Of a stretch of 64,000 bases of DNA, positions 1-11,397 are shown piece after piece. Source of the DNA: Enoplolaimus lenunculus (lineage: Eukaryota > Nematoda > Enoplea > Enoplida > Thoracostomopsidae). The stretch lies in the NCBI GenBank assembly GCA_030248215.1, contig JASANG010001531.1, positions 62,001 to 126,000 on the forward strand, read 5' to 3'. Every line of letters starts with the position of its first letter. Position 1 is the stretch's first letter. The notes beneath the pieces were generated by a model. The model saw only the letters and a list, made by a program, of their open reading frames with translations. It was not told the origin of the DNA and made no database searches. The position numbers were made by a program, and so were the translations under genes.

Positions 1-99
1 GGAAGCCGGTCTTCTAAGTCAAACAAGCGAGGTAAACAATGGGTATCTGCGGCTGTTAAGAGCAAACACAAGAAAAAAAGACTGTTACCTGGATCGTGA
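1..99 (+). CDS. Probable last coding exon of an upstream gene (partial)
   Basis: The reading frame starting at base 1 stays open for 32 codons and stops at TGA 97-99. The peptide is very basic and hydrophilic: it contains RSSKSNKRGKQW and then KSKHKKKRLLPGS at the C terminus. Such a lysine-rich tail is common in nuclear or nucleolar proteins. No family is recognised. The composition differs sharply from the AT-rich noncoding DNA that follows. The gene begins outside the window, so neither the exon start nor the frame can be confirmed. Confidence 0.4.
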   Translation, partial: GSRSSKSNKRGKQWVSAAVKSKHKKKRLLPGS

Positions 100-235
100 G
101 TGAAAAATGATTTTGTTGTTTTTGTAATACACTATTGATATTTATAATACAATTCAAATGGTCGTACTCTTTTGCATAACTTTTACGAGTGGAAATTGCG
201 CCTATTGCGGTGTTAAGTATTTATATTGGGCCAAT

Positions 236-390
236 ATATAGAACAAGGACGTAACAGTAGCATTAGCATATTGCCAAACCTAAGCCGTGGCATAAAAATT
301 AGCTTAGTATTTTAAGCCGAAGCCTAAGCGTAGGCCTAACCAAAAAATAGTATAAAGCTAAAGCATAATTTCTGGACCGCGGAAAAACTT
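236..390 (+). repeat. GTAACAGTAGTATAAGC / TAAGCCTAAGC repeat family, copy
   Basis: Copy of a family found about ten times in the window. It begins near 'tatagaacaaggacgtaacagtag' and continues with degenerate CTAAGCC and CCTAAGC units. The better preserved copy at 33279-33414 shows that the family has terminal inverted repeats. Confidence 0.5.
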
Positions 391-1740
391 TCTGCCACTG
401 TCTATCTTTACATGAACCCTATATCGAAATATTTTGCATTATATAAGAACTGTATTTCCTATGTGTTAAGTTCAATCAATTACAACTCTTAAAGCACGCA
501 CTATTGTGATTCTGAACATGGTATACGTTAAATTGTGAAGCAAATGGTTAAGTATTTATTCGCGTTCCTTTGCTGACAGTACAAAATGCAATTAAGCATG
601 CTGTACTTTAGTTCCGTTTTAGATGTTTGGCTTTTTGCGTTTATGCCAGTTTCATATAGTTTTATATGGGTTCCTTGTACTGTTTTTGGTTGACTTTTAT
701 ATTTTTTGTGTTAATTTTTTTCATTAAACTTTTCGTCGTTTTGTTATATTTAGCTTTTGCGATATTTGACAAAGCAAGATCGTGTTTCAATTTTAGCTTG
801 TGTCCTAATCATATAAATAATCGCACAATATTCACAATTATTTCAATACGTTTTCTGATGTCGCTATATCTTTCGTTGACTCTTGGCAAATCAGATTTGG
901 TAGATATAAAAAACCGTATGAGACATTTTCACTGTTACTAAAAATTCATATGAGATTTGAGATGTTGGTCAGTTGAGGTTTAAAGTTTACAAGACGCGGC
1001 TTCTGTATACCGGTTCTTGAGTGGGGAAAAGCACTCAAATCTTGACAAACATTTTTCAGACCAAGCGAGCCGTCATAGGAATTTTTAGCATTTGAAACTT
1101 TTTAATCAGTTAAGGCAAACCATTAATTCCATCTATTTAATTAAAGCTGGAATGCCCCATACGTATTTTAGGCAACTTTCCAGCATTACTGTATTTACAG
1201 TGTTTGCTTAGAACAGAAATGTGATTGTTCTGTGGAGATATTTTGCATGCAGATTGTTGTCGTTTCGCTAGCTTTTGCGCATTGTGCAAAACCGGCTAAC
1301 TAGTTAACACACATAAATCTTAATAGTTAATAAAACTTTAACAACACTTAACCTAACCATTTTCAATGTTCGTTTAAAGGAATGTGTAAAGATCAAAACG
1401 TAGAGTTGATGTGAAACATCGCAAATAAACGTGACCTTATTGTTAGTGTTGTAAATTGTAGCTGAACATTCAACTTCAGTTAGCTCTCATGACCCCCTCT
1501 GATGTGAAGTCCACATGTAGTTATTTTTCTGGCTGCAATGCGCAATTTCGCTATGTTGTTTCATATACAATTTCGCTTTATGTTTTTAATTTATTGAGCT
1601 CATCGGCACAACAAAAATCAGGATTGTTGCACGTTGCAATTAAAGATTATAACAGAACTAGGCTGATGTAAGTTTGAATTGCGTATAAATGTACATTGTG
1701 TATATAGGAGAATGCGGTGAGCTTCTGACACTTAGCGTAC
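391..1740. other. Intergenic, no gene seen
   Basis: AT-rich sequence with only short chance reading frames. The 91-codon frame at 666-941 is F/I/L-rich and looks like translated noncoding DNA. No repeat with clear ends was found. Confidence 0.4.
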
Positions 1741-1754
1741 CGGGTTTCCGTTAG

Positions 1755-1935
1755 TCGCAGTAGCGAGTGTATAGAACAGAATTGTAACAGTAGTATAAGC
1801 GTATTTCTAAGCCTAAACCAAAATCTAAGCCTAATCGTAAGAATGCCCGTATACCTAATGCTAGGCGTAAGCCAAACCCTTAGCCAAAGTAAAACAATTG
1901 TCTAAAGCCTAATAAGCTTACGCCTTAACTTTAAA
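1755..1935 (+). repeat. TAAGCCTAAGC repeat family, copy
   Basis: The stretch 'tatagaacagaattgtaacagtagtataagc' is followed by repeated CTAAGCCTAA, CCTAATC and similar units. It is the same family as 236-390, 9512-9660 and 33279-33414. Confidence 0.5.
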
Positions 1936-2173
1936 TACAGGGCAAAATGCACAGGTACCCTATAGATGCACGATCATTGGTTTTAGTCACAAAATGTAAT
2001 TAATATATACTTAATGAGATTCGTAGTTTCGCTAAAAAGTCGCTCTGCTCAATATTAGATCTTTCACAAACATCCGGTTAAATCTGGCAGTTTCAACGGT
2101 CTTGGCAGCCTGATGATAAAATACGTTCGTAATATATGCACGACTGTTCATGTTTAAGGGGTTCCCTGTCGAC

Positions 2174-2218
2174 AGGCCAACTAAATATCAGTCCACCCTT
2201 TTATTCGGGTTACTACAG
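2174..2218 (-). repeat. Fragment of the TA-MITE (CTGTAGCGACCCGAATAAGAGG family)
   Basis: Ends with 'ttattcgggttactacag' followed by TA, which is the inverse of the family terminus at 18941. Upstream, 'ggccaactaaatatcagtcc' matches the inverted subterminal part. Only the outer ~45 bp survive. Confidence 0.6.
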
Positions 2219-2344
2219 TATGCGTTATATATAGCGCGTGCGGTATTTCACATCTTAAATATTCTGGATCTGCCGCAGCATTAGGATTTGTATGTATGCT
2301 TGTCGGCAGCATATGCTTATGATACAACAGCTAGTTTTAGTTAA

Positions 2345-2470
2345 ATGACTAGAAAGCAAATCGTAGTTCAAAATGTTCGCGACGAAAAGTACAGCGTAAC
2401 ATCAGACACGCAGACGGTGAAAGGTTTTGACGTTTTTAACGTTTTCTGTGTCGGCCATCGAATCGTGGTT
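2345..2470 (+). other. Possible short coding stretch, 41 codons
   Basis: An ATG at 2345 opens a frame with coding-like composition, beginning MTRKQIVVQNVRDEKYSV. It closes at a TGA near 2470. It could be a first exon with a donor near the GTGAAAG|GT sequence, but no partner exon can be joined with confidence. It is listed only because its composition differs from its AT-rich surroundings. Confidence 0.15.
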
Positions 2471-2749
2471 TGATTGACACGTTCTCAATTTTAGAGCACA
2501 TGGCAGCATCAGTTCGTGTGATATTGTGCTATATCACAGCCAAAATGGAACTATCCATAAAAAGGATATACGCCTGAAAAACGGTATACAATTGACTGAG
2601 CGAGTTCCATTTGCTGGTGTTTGTTACGATAGGCTTTGGATAAATTTGAACGGTGAGCAAAATAGGGGTTGTGATGCAGGAAGCCCAAAGGTGGCGCTAT
2701 ACTTGTCGTGTGGCGTCTTCCTTGGCCATCACGGACGAGCAAGCACATG

Positions 2750-2875
2750 TTTAGCTCACCTTGCTAGGGGGCTAAACATTTTTCAGGAGGGCATACAATG
2801 GTTTTCGATGACAATACAAGCAAGGTTAAAAATTTTCTACGGGGGGGGGCGCAAAATTCTTCCAAGTGGCCCCCT
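2750..2875 (+). repeat. Dispersed repeat shared with 63045-63170
   Basis: Both copies share the order GCTCA..TTGCTAG.GGGCTAAA, then a CAATGG/CAATGA block, ACAA, ATTTT and GGCGCAAAATT.TTCC. They are in direct orientation about 60 kb apart. An 8-base poly-G run lies at about 2840. No ends could be defined. Confidence 0.5.
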
Positions 2876-3580
2876 CAGGCTATTTAGCCCGCGTACGATA
2901 CTGCTACGCACGACGACGGGCGACCCTGGAAATTAATTTTCAAAAAGTACTTATAGCGCCACTCAATGGCTCTTTGCAATAAAGCGTTGATAAGACTAAC
3001 ATTTAGGTTTTAATATCAGTTAAGAGGCCTAATATGTCTCCGCGATATGTTTATTTATACTATGAAATCAGTGAAATATTCATATAAAGCGAACCACACG
3101 GTTTATCATCAGTTTTTGACTGAAACAGGTTTTATCCTTTCTGGCTGGTAGGTGTTGTAACGTTTCAAGAAGCATTAGAAGAACGTGCTCTTCCACATTG
3201 TCGTTCATATGACAGACCACCTCTAATTGCGGCATTATGGACTGATTTAGTTCCACCGCCGGTTGGTGACACTGATGATGCACTGGTTCTATTTCGTGAT
3301 AGCAACTGGAGATACGTACGTTAATATTAGTAGTATTTCAGTCCGTGTTGATTTCAAACAGCTTACACAGATTCCAGAGAGACTTAATATTTTGGGTATC
3401 AAAACATTTTGCAATTGTGCAATTTTTTCGTTTTGCCAAAATTGGTTTTTGTAATAGTAGAATACGTTTACAGCGATATGTTCCCTTATCGAACCTCGTA
3501 CCTATATATATAGTTGTGGTTTGCTATATATTAACCCTTTACTGTAGGAACGTTTTCTATTATAATATGGTATTAATGCG

Positions 3581-4245
3581 GGATTCACGTTATAACCGGG
3601 GCAGGCGGGACACGGCTTGTCCCATGTTGAATCGACGTCACGTTAAAATTCGAGCACTCATATCGGGTGAACAGATAAAATTCGAATGTCATATGACATT
3701 TACTAACAGAGCACCTCTCTCAGAAGATCAATCTGTACAAGAGATAGTATGTCACGTGATACTAACGGACATTAATGCGAATGTCGTATGATATTCCAAA
3801 ATTACAAAGAATATCATATGATATTCAGCAAAACAGTGTAAACATTGATTCTAATGGATTAATGGAAAGTCAGACGGCAGAGGTACAGATGTGCTTAAAA
3901 TACCAAATACACGCCTGCACAGCCATTTCCGACACAAAATCGATTACAAAAACAGTGCCATAATTCAAAAATTCAATTTTCAAATTCTAGTAGCATATGA
4001 TATTCAACAGGACAATTTGGGTATGTTACCTCAAGTATGCAGACATTTGAAAATATATCATATAATATTCGCTGACAATACGTCGAACATCATATGATAT
4101 TGAAGAACAAAAGGTGATCTACACATGATGATAGCAGACAAATACGACTTTGAATATGATATAGAGTCTGTGAGCAGACAAAATGTTGCCCAATAGGCTA
4201 ATAGGGACAAAACGTGTCCCAAGCTGCCCGGTTATAACGTGAACC
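3581..4245. mobile_element. Non-autonomous inverted-repeat element with internal palindrome array
   Basis: The left end (3581-3624) and right end (4203-4245) are imperfect inverted repeats of about 44 bp, sharing TTCACGTTATAACCGGG and GGGACACG..TTGTCCC. The interior repeats the palindrome GAATATCATATGATATTC in various states of decay (centres near 3692, 3787, 3817, 3996, 4060 and 4093), plus a CACGTG-centred variant at 3745-3764. There is no transposase. The 148-codon frame at 3345-3791 crosses the element boundary and is not a gene. No clear target duplication was seen. Confidence 0.65.
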
Positions 4246-4252
4246 TAAAGTT

Positions 4253-4325
4253 TCAAACTAGGATTCGAACCCTGAGCTCGCGGGTGGAGACATTTACGAT
4301 AAGCGCTCAGCTATAAGAGCTTAAT
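4253..4325 (-). ncRNA. tRNA-like sequence with B box (SINE or tRNA relic)
   Basis: On the minus strand the sequence shows an A-box-like TAGCTGAGCGC, then CTCCACCCGCGAGCTCAGG and a perfect RNA polymerase III B box GGTTCGAATCC (plus 4261-4271). The T-arm stem is mismatched and no paired acceptor stem was found, so this is more likely a tRNA-derived SINE head or tRNA pseudogene than a working tRNA. Confidence 0.4.
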
Positions 4326-4375
4326 GTTTCATCTCGAGGGGTTTTTTCACGTCTTTCAGAAATTTTGTCTTACGC

Positions 4376-4771
4376 CAGGGTGCAACCGGAATTACAATTT
4401 ACCGGAACCGGAACCGGAATTTGAAAATTTTACGGAACCGGAACCGGAAAGTGAAAAATGCATTTCACCAAAAATTTCGTTTTAATCTTATTTTTTGCTC
4501 TATTATTTGTGAAATAACCTTAGTCGAACATAGATATTTATTTTATTTGTTGTATTTTAGATTTTCGTCGTCGACTGAAGTGAAATCCACCATCAATGGC
4601 TTATATTCGGAATACAAGTGGCTTTCTAAAGAGATTCTTAAAGATTAGCAAAGTTAAAAAAACGGCCAAATTATAACACCGGAATTTTTAAATCCGGTAA
4701 AAATTTACCGGAACCGGAACCGGAAGGTGAAAAAATGCCGGAACCGGAACCGGAATTCCGGTTGCACCCTG
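4376..4771. mobile_element. hAT-type MITE, GGTGCAACCGGAATT family, copy 1
   Basis: Starts CAGGGTGCAACCGGAATT and ends with the exact inverse AATTCCGGTTGCACCCTG. It is flanked on both sides by the identical 8 bp TCTTACGC (4368-4375 and 4772-4779), the target-duplication size typical of hAT transposons. Subterminal GGAACC repeats cluster at both ends and the 396 bp interior is AT-rich without a transposase. The 75-codon frame inside recurs in the copy at 35446-35860, so it belongs to the element. Confidence 0.9.
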
Positions 4772-5629
4772 TCTTACGCATAGGTGTATGTTGTTCAACA
4801 CTGTATTTGTGTATGTAAAATGCCTATAGTATAGAAGGACCTATTTAAGTAGTTTAAATATGGAACATGTTCTCTATAACGACACTCATTCAAAGGAAAA
4901 AAGCAACTTCAAAGGTGAAAGAGCTTGCTTTAAGCAACAGTTTTGCTGCGTAAAAATGTAGTTAGTCTTCTGTATAAGTCCAAATCTAATTGAGTATTAT
5001 TCATTTTGTGGACTATAGCACTTTTTTTACTCCTCCATAAAAAATTCATTAATACGTTCTGAGGGAGGCTGCTAAACATGTAAGACGAGGGTTACCGCTC
5101 CGCAACCGTTCGCACTGAGCAATTTTTAGTATTGAAACAGTTAAAATTTCCAGTGATGTACTTTTAGATTGTGTTTTAGCGGTCAAGAACGCAAACCGCT
5201 TAGTGCGGGGGGCTTGGGGCGGTAGCTTATCATCCTGTTTATGGTTCTTACATCTTAAATTGCAAGTGTTCAGTGGGGCGGCAGCCCCGAAGGGAAAATG
5301 CAAAAGGTACTCTTGCTACCCCATTGTAGTATGAATCCCGTTCTATTTTAGAACGTTCCAAAACAATGCTGTTTTGTTTTGATTAAAACTTTTGCCGGTT
5401 TTGTTCCACAACAAAACAACACGATTAGTAAAAATAATAGTTCTACCCCTAAAGCTAAAATGCTACATTTTTTTATGTTCACTCAGGATCTGCAATACTG
5501 CGATGACGTGTACACAAGACGTCATAAGACGCGCTGGCCTGTAATATCAGCATTTCATATTAACCGTGCCTTAGTGATAACGTGGAAAAATTTCTTTTGG
5601 GCATCGTAAGTTTAGCCCGTGTTCCTTAT

Positions 5630-5770
5630 ACGGCCACCCTGTTTCCTGATGGGACTGCAAAAAAGTACATTTATATTTTAGACTGTTTTTGCTTAGGCTT
5701 AGGCTTAAGCTTACATTTTTTTCAGCGTATAGACATGGCCTTAGGTTCAGGAATATGTTTCATCTGCATT
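5630..5770 (-). repeat. TTAGGC-containing repeat family, copy
   Basis: Contains the GCTTAGGCTTAGGCTTAAGC tract, the inverse orientation of the TAAGCCTAAGC family. This copy has the cleanest run of TTAGGC units in the window (three in tandem). Confidence 0.5.
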
Positions 5771-5846
5771 TAAGGTCATAAAGCTAACATCGCCCATGTG
5801 TTTTCAGTCATAGTATATTTTACACTATGCAAAAAATACTGAGTAG

Positions 5847-8800
5847 ATCGAAGATTTACCAGACTACCATTCGGTACAAGTTAACCTCGACTCAGATGAA
5901 GTTATGCAATCTCTGGTGGAGCGAAATCAGTTAAATCCGTATCATTAGGTCAAATTTGAAAGTGAGCAATTAATATTTTTGACCCATGTAAATACCAGGA
6001 GCAAAACGTTTTTCTGCGGCACTGCCGTAGAGTAAGCTTAAGCTTTAGATATATTATGCTTGGGTTTAGGTATAAGCTTATTCTTACGCTAAATCTTAGC
6101 CTTAGATGCTTATACTACTGTTACGGCACTATGCTATACATTGGCGAAACTTTGTATTCACTGCAAATTCCAGTGAGTTGATTTTAACTCAGAAAGGGTT
6201 AATCACTAAGTCTGTGTTACGACTATGAAAACTCATAACTCTGAATTGTTTCAACTCATTCTGTTAATTAAATCCATACAAATTACAGTATAGAATATAG
6301 TTTTATGCACGCGCGCCGGTCCTCAGAAAGTATAATATCCCGCAATCCTTTGCGATAACTTGATGACAGTGAATTGTTCCTTTTGCACATTCATCGTTTC
6401 AGAGAAATTACAGTCCCATACAAAGATTCATTTCAGCTGGTGTTATGTTACGGTCACTTTTACTCATTTGTCGTTGTCTTATACGATAACATTCATTTCG
6501 CCAGCACTCAATCTAGATTTATCGGTGTCGATTTTGGTGTGAATAATACAGAAATTGATGAAATGATACAGTGGAACACGAAAGTGCATAGAAAAATGAC
6601 TGGCAAGTCCGTGGCTCATGAGATGAGGATCCCACAGGTGATCACAAAGGATTTGTTGCAAGAAGACGAATTTGCAGTTAGTGACTGTGAACCAGATGCT
6701 AATACAAACGAACAATATCCCGGATACGTGTTCCTGTTAGATCCTGGTATTGTCAATAAGGAGTATCACGAAACTGATGATCCAAATTTCGTTGTCCGTT
6801 GTGAGTTTCTTGTAAAATAATTACTATTCTGTCGTTACGAAACTGTAATATCCAGGTTTCAACCGGATGTGAAAAGTACGAGAAACCGGTGATAGAGAAA
6901 ATATACCAGAAATAAATCCTAACAAAATTGAATCCACATATGATGCAGTGAAAATTCAAATGCCACGTGAAATATAGATGTGTTCGGTAAAGTTTTTGTT
7001 TTAGTTAGGGTTATATTAATAAAGATAACAGGTTTTTTATTTCGGTTCTGAAAAATCTCCCCACAGAACAAATATATAAACTAAGCACATTCAAAATCAT
7101 GCTGGTGTGACATATATTAGTTTAAATCCGATGTTTTGCAATGTCGTTTGTACATTTCAGGTTTCTAAGCGTGATTTTAAAGTCTTTCAGCGTACCTAGA
7201 ACTTTTACTAGCGCGAAAATTATACCCGTGTCTGCGCGTCTTTTAGTGTCTGCTTGTTAGAAATATTTTCAGATACCTACGATACACTGGAATCCCGTCA
7301 AAGGTAAAGTTAAAAATGTGTATATGTTTTAGGAATTAAACTATATTGGCTGATTTTTGAAGATTAACATCAATTGCAAAATTATTTTAGGATAACATGA
7401 AGATGAGAGCAACTGTATATCCAACAGAGAATGCAGGACAAGCCATGTATTATACATCAGACGACTTTTCTTTCCTGCCAATAACAAAAGATTATTTTCA
7501 AAATTTCGTTACTGTAAACTGCACCCTGCCGCAGCCGTAAAATTATGTCGAGTAGGGCCGTAACAGTAGTATAAGCGACTTTTTAAGCCTATGTCTAACC
7601 TAACCAAAAAATTAGACTAAAGCTTAAACTTACTCTATCGCACCACCCCAGAATAACGGTCCGTCCCTGATGTCTACATGGGCCCTGTTTGACCAAAAAC
7701 TCATGAAGGATTTCTGTGTGTAGCTATGCTAACTCTTTGGCAATTTCTACTCTCAAGTATATACTCTGTGTTTAACACATTCATAAAAGAATTGTTAAAT
7801 TTGTTTAGTTTTTTAGTTTGAACGTTTGCGCAATTGATTGCGACATGGCAAACGGACAGTATTATTTGTGCAAACGACATGCTGAACAATGGTTTGATTC
7901 AGGACGCGAAGACCAATTCCCTTGTCTGCAGGCTTTAAAGTAGACTTTTATACTTTTCATTACAAATTTTAAATTTCACCAACATTTTTGAACTCCGTAG
8001 CCAGTACTTGTTAAACAGTATGTGTCGTGAGCAGGGTGTAAACGAATAGCAAAAATAACGCATACAGATAGTGATCAAAATAACATAAACGGAACACGGA
8101 TATTGAAGTATAAATGTTTCAAAGATGTTTCATTTATTGTCACCACAACTGAGGCATGGAAATATTCATCGGGCTTTGTAAAAATTTAAAGAAAAATAGC
8201 GGATGCACCGAAATTATTAAGATTTTGGATAAATTTCCTAATTTCCACTTTTAATATCGAACAATTGTAGCGTATTGTAATAAAAAATGGCGAAATATTT
8301 GTAATTTTCAGCTAATTTTGGTCATAAAGATAACAGAATTTCCCGTATTTCTATAACGTAAAGGGACACAGATTTTTGCCGCAAACGATTATCCGGTTAC
8401 ACCCTGGTCGTGAGTGAGCAATTATATATCAGGGTGTAAACGGATAGCAAAAATAACGGAAACGGAAAACGGATATTGAAGAATAAGTTTAAAAAATGTT
8501 ATTCTACCAACATAATCGAGGCGTGTATTAATTCACCGGTCTCTCTAAATTTTTTACAGTAAAAATGGCGGATGCATCAAAATTTAAGATTTTGGGTGAA
8601 TTTTGTAACTGTTATTTCATTTCGAACAATTGCAGCATATCTGTCACCAAAACGTTGCGAGATACATTCGTGATTTATAATTAATTTTGAAAGTAAAAAG
8701 AACATAACTCCCGTTATTTCTGTCACGGAACCGGAAATGGAAGCGAACCGTACTACAAATTTTCACAACATCTTAATTGGTGCTGACGAAGGACATAATG

Positions 8801-9330
8801 AAACCATATGGGTTTTTGAAAAAAGGCAGCATAAATACGTTGTTGATCGCTTAATGAATGCCAATGCGTTTCGATTCATTTTAGAGTTTTTTCACTTATA
8901 AACCGTTTTGAAAGATGCTGTTTTAAATTGGTAAAGTTAAAAACTGCGTTCATACTTTTGGCACGATTCCTTCGTAAATATTTTATGTCAATTATATATA
9001 CAACACTGGTAGTCATCATAATGCTTACGTACCGAAAACGATTGCCCGAGCCCACCTTGAATTTTCTGGTATAAATTCAATTACAGAAAACTTTCGGCTG
9101 TTCCTGAAGGTACTGTCCCTGTTCTCATTGGCATCATTGTTTTCAATTTATTCGCTATACCTGGAATAGCGTATATGATTTGCCGACCACGTGAAGAACC
9201 TTTATGTTCGACGGTTTGGCAGTTTCCGACTACGGGTGGGACTGAGGACAAGCCAGTGAAACGTGTAACCTCAAATCCCATCGAGTACGATACTGAACAG
9301 CACCTAGAATTATATTTGGAGGATGATTGA
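5847..9330 (+). CDS. Unrecognised single-pass membrane protein, multi-exon, 5' end not found
   Basis: Seen exons: 5847-5938, 6403-about 6800, 7273-7303, 7391-7513, 7809-7939 and 9087-9330. The phases of the last four fit together exactly, and 5938 to 6403 also fits. The junction after 6800 is uncertain: the best donor (GTGAGT at 6801) needs a small extra exon, possibly 7192-7228, while a weak donor at 6805 fits directly. The ectodomain part is acidic and hydrophilic with several cysteines (exon 7809 contains CAIDCDMANGQYYLC). The last exon has one hydrophobic helix, VPVLIGIIVFNLFAIPGIAY, then RPREE and a ~55-residue cytoplasmic tail ending EDD before TGA 9328-9330. This suggests a type I membrane protein, but the signal-peptide exon was not located. 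I do not recognise the family. Confidence 0.5.
6015..6140 (-). repeat. TTAGGC-containing repeat family, copy inside an intron
   Basis: Contains AAGCTTTAG, TTGGGTTTAGG, CTTAGCCTTAG and ends 'gcttatactactgttacggc', the inverse of the family terminus GCCGTAACAGTAGTATAAGC. It lies between two exons of the membrane-protein gene. Confidence 0.5.
7545..7640 (+). repeat. TAAGCCTAAGC repeat family, copy inside an intron
   Basis: Begins 'gtagggccgtaacagtagtataagcg' and continues with TTTAAGCCTATG and CTAACCTAACC, ending near the CTAAAGCTTAAAC stretch. It lies between exons 7391-7513 and 7809-7939. Confidence 0.5.
8032..8406. mobile_element. hAT-type MITE, CAGGGTGTAAACG subfamily, complete
   Basis: Starts CAGGGTGTAAACG and ends CCGGTTACACCCTG, flanked by perfect 8 bp repeats GTCGTGAG (8024-8031 and 8407-8414). 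It is 375 bp with no coding capacity. The terminus resembles the GGTGCAACCGG family, so the two are probably related. It lies in the last intron of the membrane-protein gene. Confidence 0.85.
8430..8760 (+). mobile_element. hAT-type MITE, CAGGGTGTAAACG subfamily, 3'-truncated
   Basis: Begins CAGGGTGTAAACGGATAGC only 24 bp after the complete copy and stays similar to it (AAAATAACGGAAACGG, later AATTTTGAAAG and CCCGTTATTTCTGTCACGG). The right terminal repeat is missing: the similarity fades near 8760. Confidence 0.65.
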
Positions 9331-9511
9331 ACTGATATTGCTATTGAAAATGGAAGTAAAACTTTTGGTTTTCAACATATCAATGCATTGTATTGAAGTA
9401 GATGTAATCACAAACTGAGGCTTAAGCTGAGTAATGTTGGCCCATGTTACGTTCAGGGGCGTTCCGTTTTCCCACAGGTCAGCAATAGTGCCGGAGAACA
9501 GCAATTGGTTT

Positions 9512-9660
9512 GGGCCCATGTATAGAACAGGGCCGGAACAGTAGTATAAGCATATTCCTAAGCCTTAAAGCCTAAGCGTATGGATGAGAATATTCCTCAG
9601 CCTAGGCCAAAGCAAAAAATTAGTTTAATGCTTAAACTGACTCTAGGACCCTTCCTGCAA
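9512..9660 (+). repeat. TAAGCCTAAGC repeat family, copy
   Basis: Starts 'gcccatgtatagaacagggccggaacagtagtataagc', nearly the same as the inverse of the right end at 33414. It continues with CCTAAGCCTTAAAGCCTAAGCG and ends around the ACTGACTCTAGG sequence. Confidence 0.6.
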
Positions 9661-9939
9661 GTGCAGGGGTCGCTTAACACCTGATAAAATCAATCTCAAC
9701 AAAAATATTGCTCTCACATTTTCCGTTTTTCGTGCGAAAAGATATAGCTCCAACATTTTGCCGTTTCCCAAAGAGAGCATATTGTTGCAAGGGCAATCAC
9801 ATACCGGGGCATTGGGGGTCTTCCCCCCAATTGGCTGGCGCACCACTCTCGAATAGAATCGGACCAGGCATTGTGATTAAAATTAAGTTTTCGATCCATT
9901 CCGCATCTAAATGCAGTGATATGCAAGTTTGCTGCGGCT

Positions 9940-10460
9940 GCCAAAACAGCAAGTAAGAGAGGAGTGACAGGAGTCACAACCACTACGAAAATCTTAGTTT
10001 CCTTTTTTCTAAAAAATTGTGTACAATCTGAAAAGAATTTTGATTTGTCCCATTGTCCCGGTCTCCAGGCAAAAATTTGCAGCTATTCCGTTTTCAAATT
10101 TGCACAAAACATACCTATCCCATTTTATCAATGAAAAATTTAACTGTCCTGTTTGTCCATTTGCCCGAAACAGGCCAGTCCCATTGTTCTGTTTTCAATG
10201 CGAAAATCTGCAGCTGTCCCGTTTCCCAGGGAAAATTAGCAGCTGTTCCGTTTCCAGGAAAAATTTGCAGCTGTCCCTTTTACCATTTGCCCAACGAAAC
10301 AAAATGCCCCGTTTCCTCATTTCCGCGAAGCAAGGCGGTTCTATTTTTCCATCTGCACGTAATGTGTTCAGATTGATCACACGGGCTATTACGCTAGAAA
10401 ACGGTGCGCCTATAAACGTAACATTGGCCGTAAAACGTTTATACTGCTGTTACGGCACTG
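9940..10460 (-). repeat. Minisatellite-bearing repeat (CAGCTGTCCCGTTTTC units)
   Basis: From about 10030 to 10330 the sequence repeats units built from TTTGCAGCTGTCCCGTTTCC and CCATTTGCCCGAAACAGGCCAGTCC. The flank 'gtgtacaatctgaaaag' at about 10019 is also found, inverted, at the end of the related array at 17484-18170. The 168- and 107-codon reading frames here come from the repeat and show no conserved protein. Confidence 0.55.
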
Positions 10461-10539
10461 TTTACATTGATTCACCCCTCAAAGTAACAGCGATTTTTAC
10501 TATCCGCTTGCATGAAGCGATATAACTTTCAGAGCTCAA

Positions 10540-11390
10540 ATATACAAAATATCCACATTTTAATAGACAAAAGTAACAGATATCATAAATAACGTAACGC
10601 TCAACAATAAATGAACGAACAGCATTTATGGAATTTATAGAAAAAACGAAATTAAAACTCAGAATCAGATTTTGATACATAATTCTAAATCCAAACTGCG
10701 TTATAATTATAATGTATTGTCTGACAATTTGAGTATACACTTATGACCACGTTCTCCTGTTGCAAGGAGTCACCTTAAATCAGTCAAACAATACAATCGT
10801 AAAATATCAATTACGTTTATACACTGTCGTTTTCAGCATGTATATCACAGGACAGTCGTTTACACTAATCCTAAGCAATGCAAAGCAAAAACAAAACTAA
10901 CAACAAGAATGGCTAGATCATATTCTGGGCATCTGGCATGGTAAAAAATCGACAGACACGTAAGCAACTATATAGCAAATACAATACAAGGTGCGACGTC
11001 ACACCTTTTGTTTACACTAAACTTGTGCATAAAAAGTACAGAAAATGTCAAATAACTGCTCATAAGGTCTAGTGCAATTTAAAATGCAAGAAAGTCGCAC
11101 ACGACTGGCTGACGGAAAATGCTTAGGTTCGACAATAAAACATTGTATATTTTAAGCATTTTAAAAATAAAATCTCGTGTTTTCAAAAACTTAAAGTAAG
11201 CTATACTAACACATGCGATGAAACACAAACACAAAGCTGCGTATTCTTCAGATATTTTTCTCGTACCAACGCATCCAAAACCAACTATTCAAAAATTCTA
11301 GACAGATATTGTTCGTTCATTACTTGTAAAGTAACAAAAAACGTAAACGGCCATTACTGTAACAAACCTAATTAATATGGTCGGCATTTG
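10540..11390. other. Intergenic, downstream of DDOST
   Basis: AT-rich; no coding exon or repeat end recognised. It would hold the 3' UTR of the minus-strand DDOST gene, but no clear AATAAA was found close downstream of its stop. Confidence 0.35.
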
Positions 11391-11397
11391 AATAACG

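Noticed and set aside
3345-3791. 148-codon plus-strand frame
   Set aside because: It crosses the left terminal repeat of the palindrome-bearing element and has no protein-like conservation.
5700-5725. Possible interstitial telomere (TTAGGC)n
   Set aside because: Only three tandem units, inside a dispersed inverted-repeat element; not a telomere remnant in itself.
10019-10525. 168-codon plus-strand frame
   Set aside because: It is the same minisatellite family as 17484-18175 in the other orientation.
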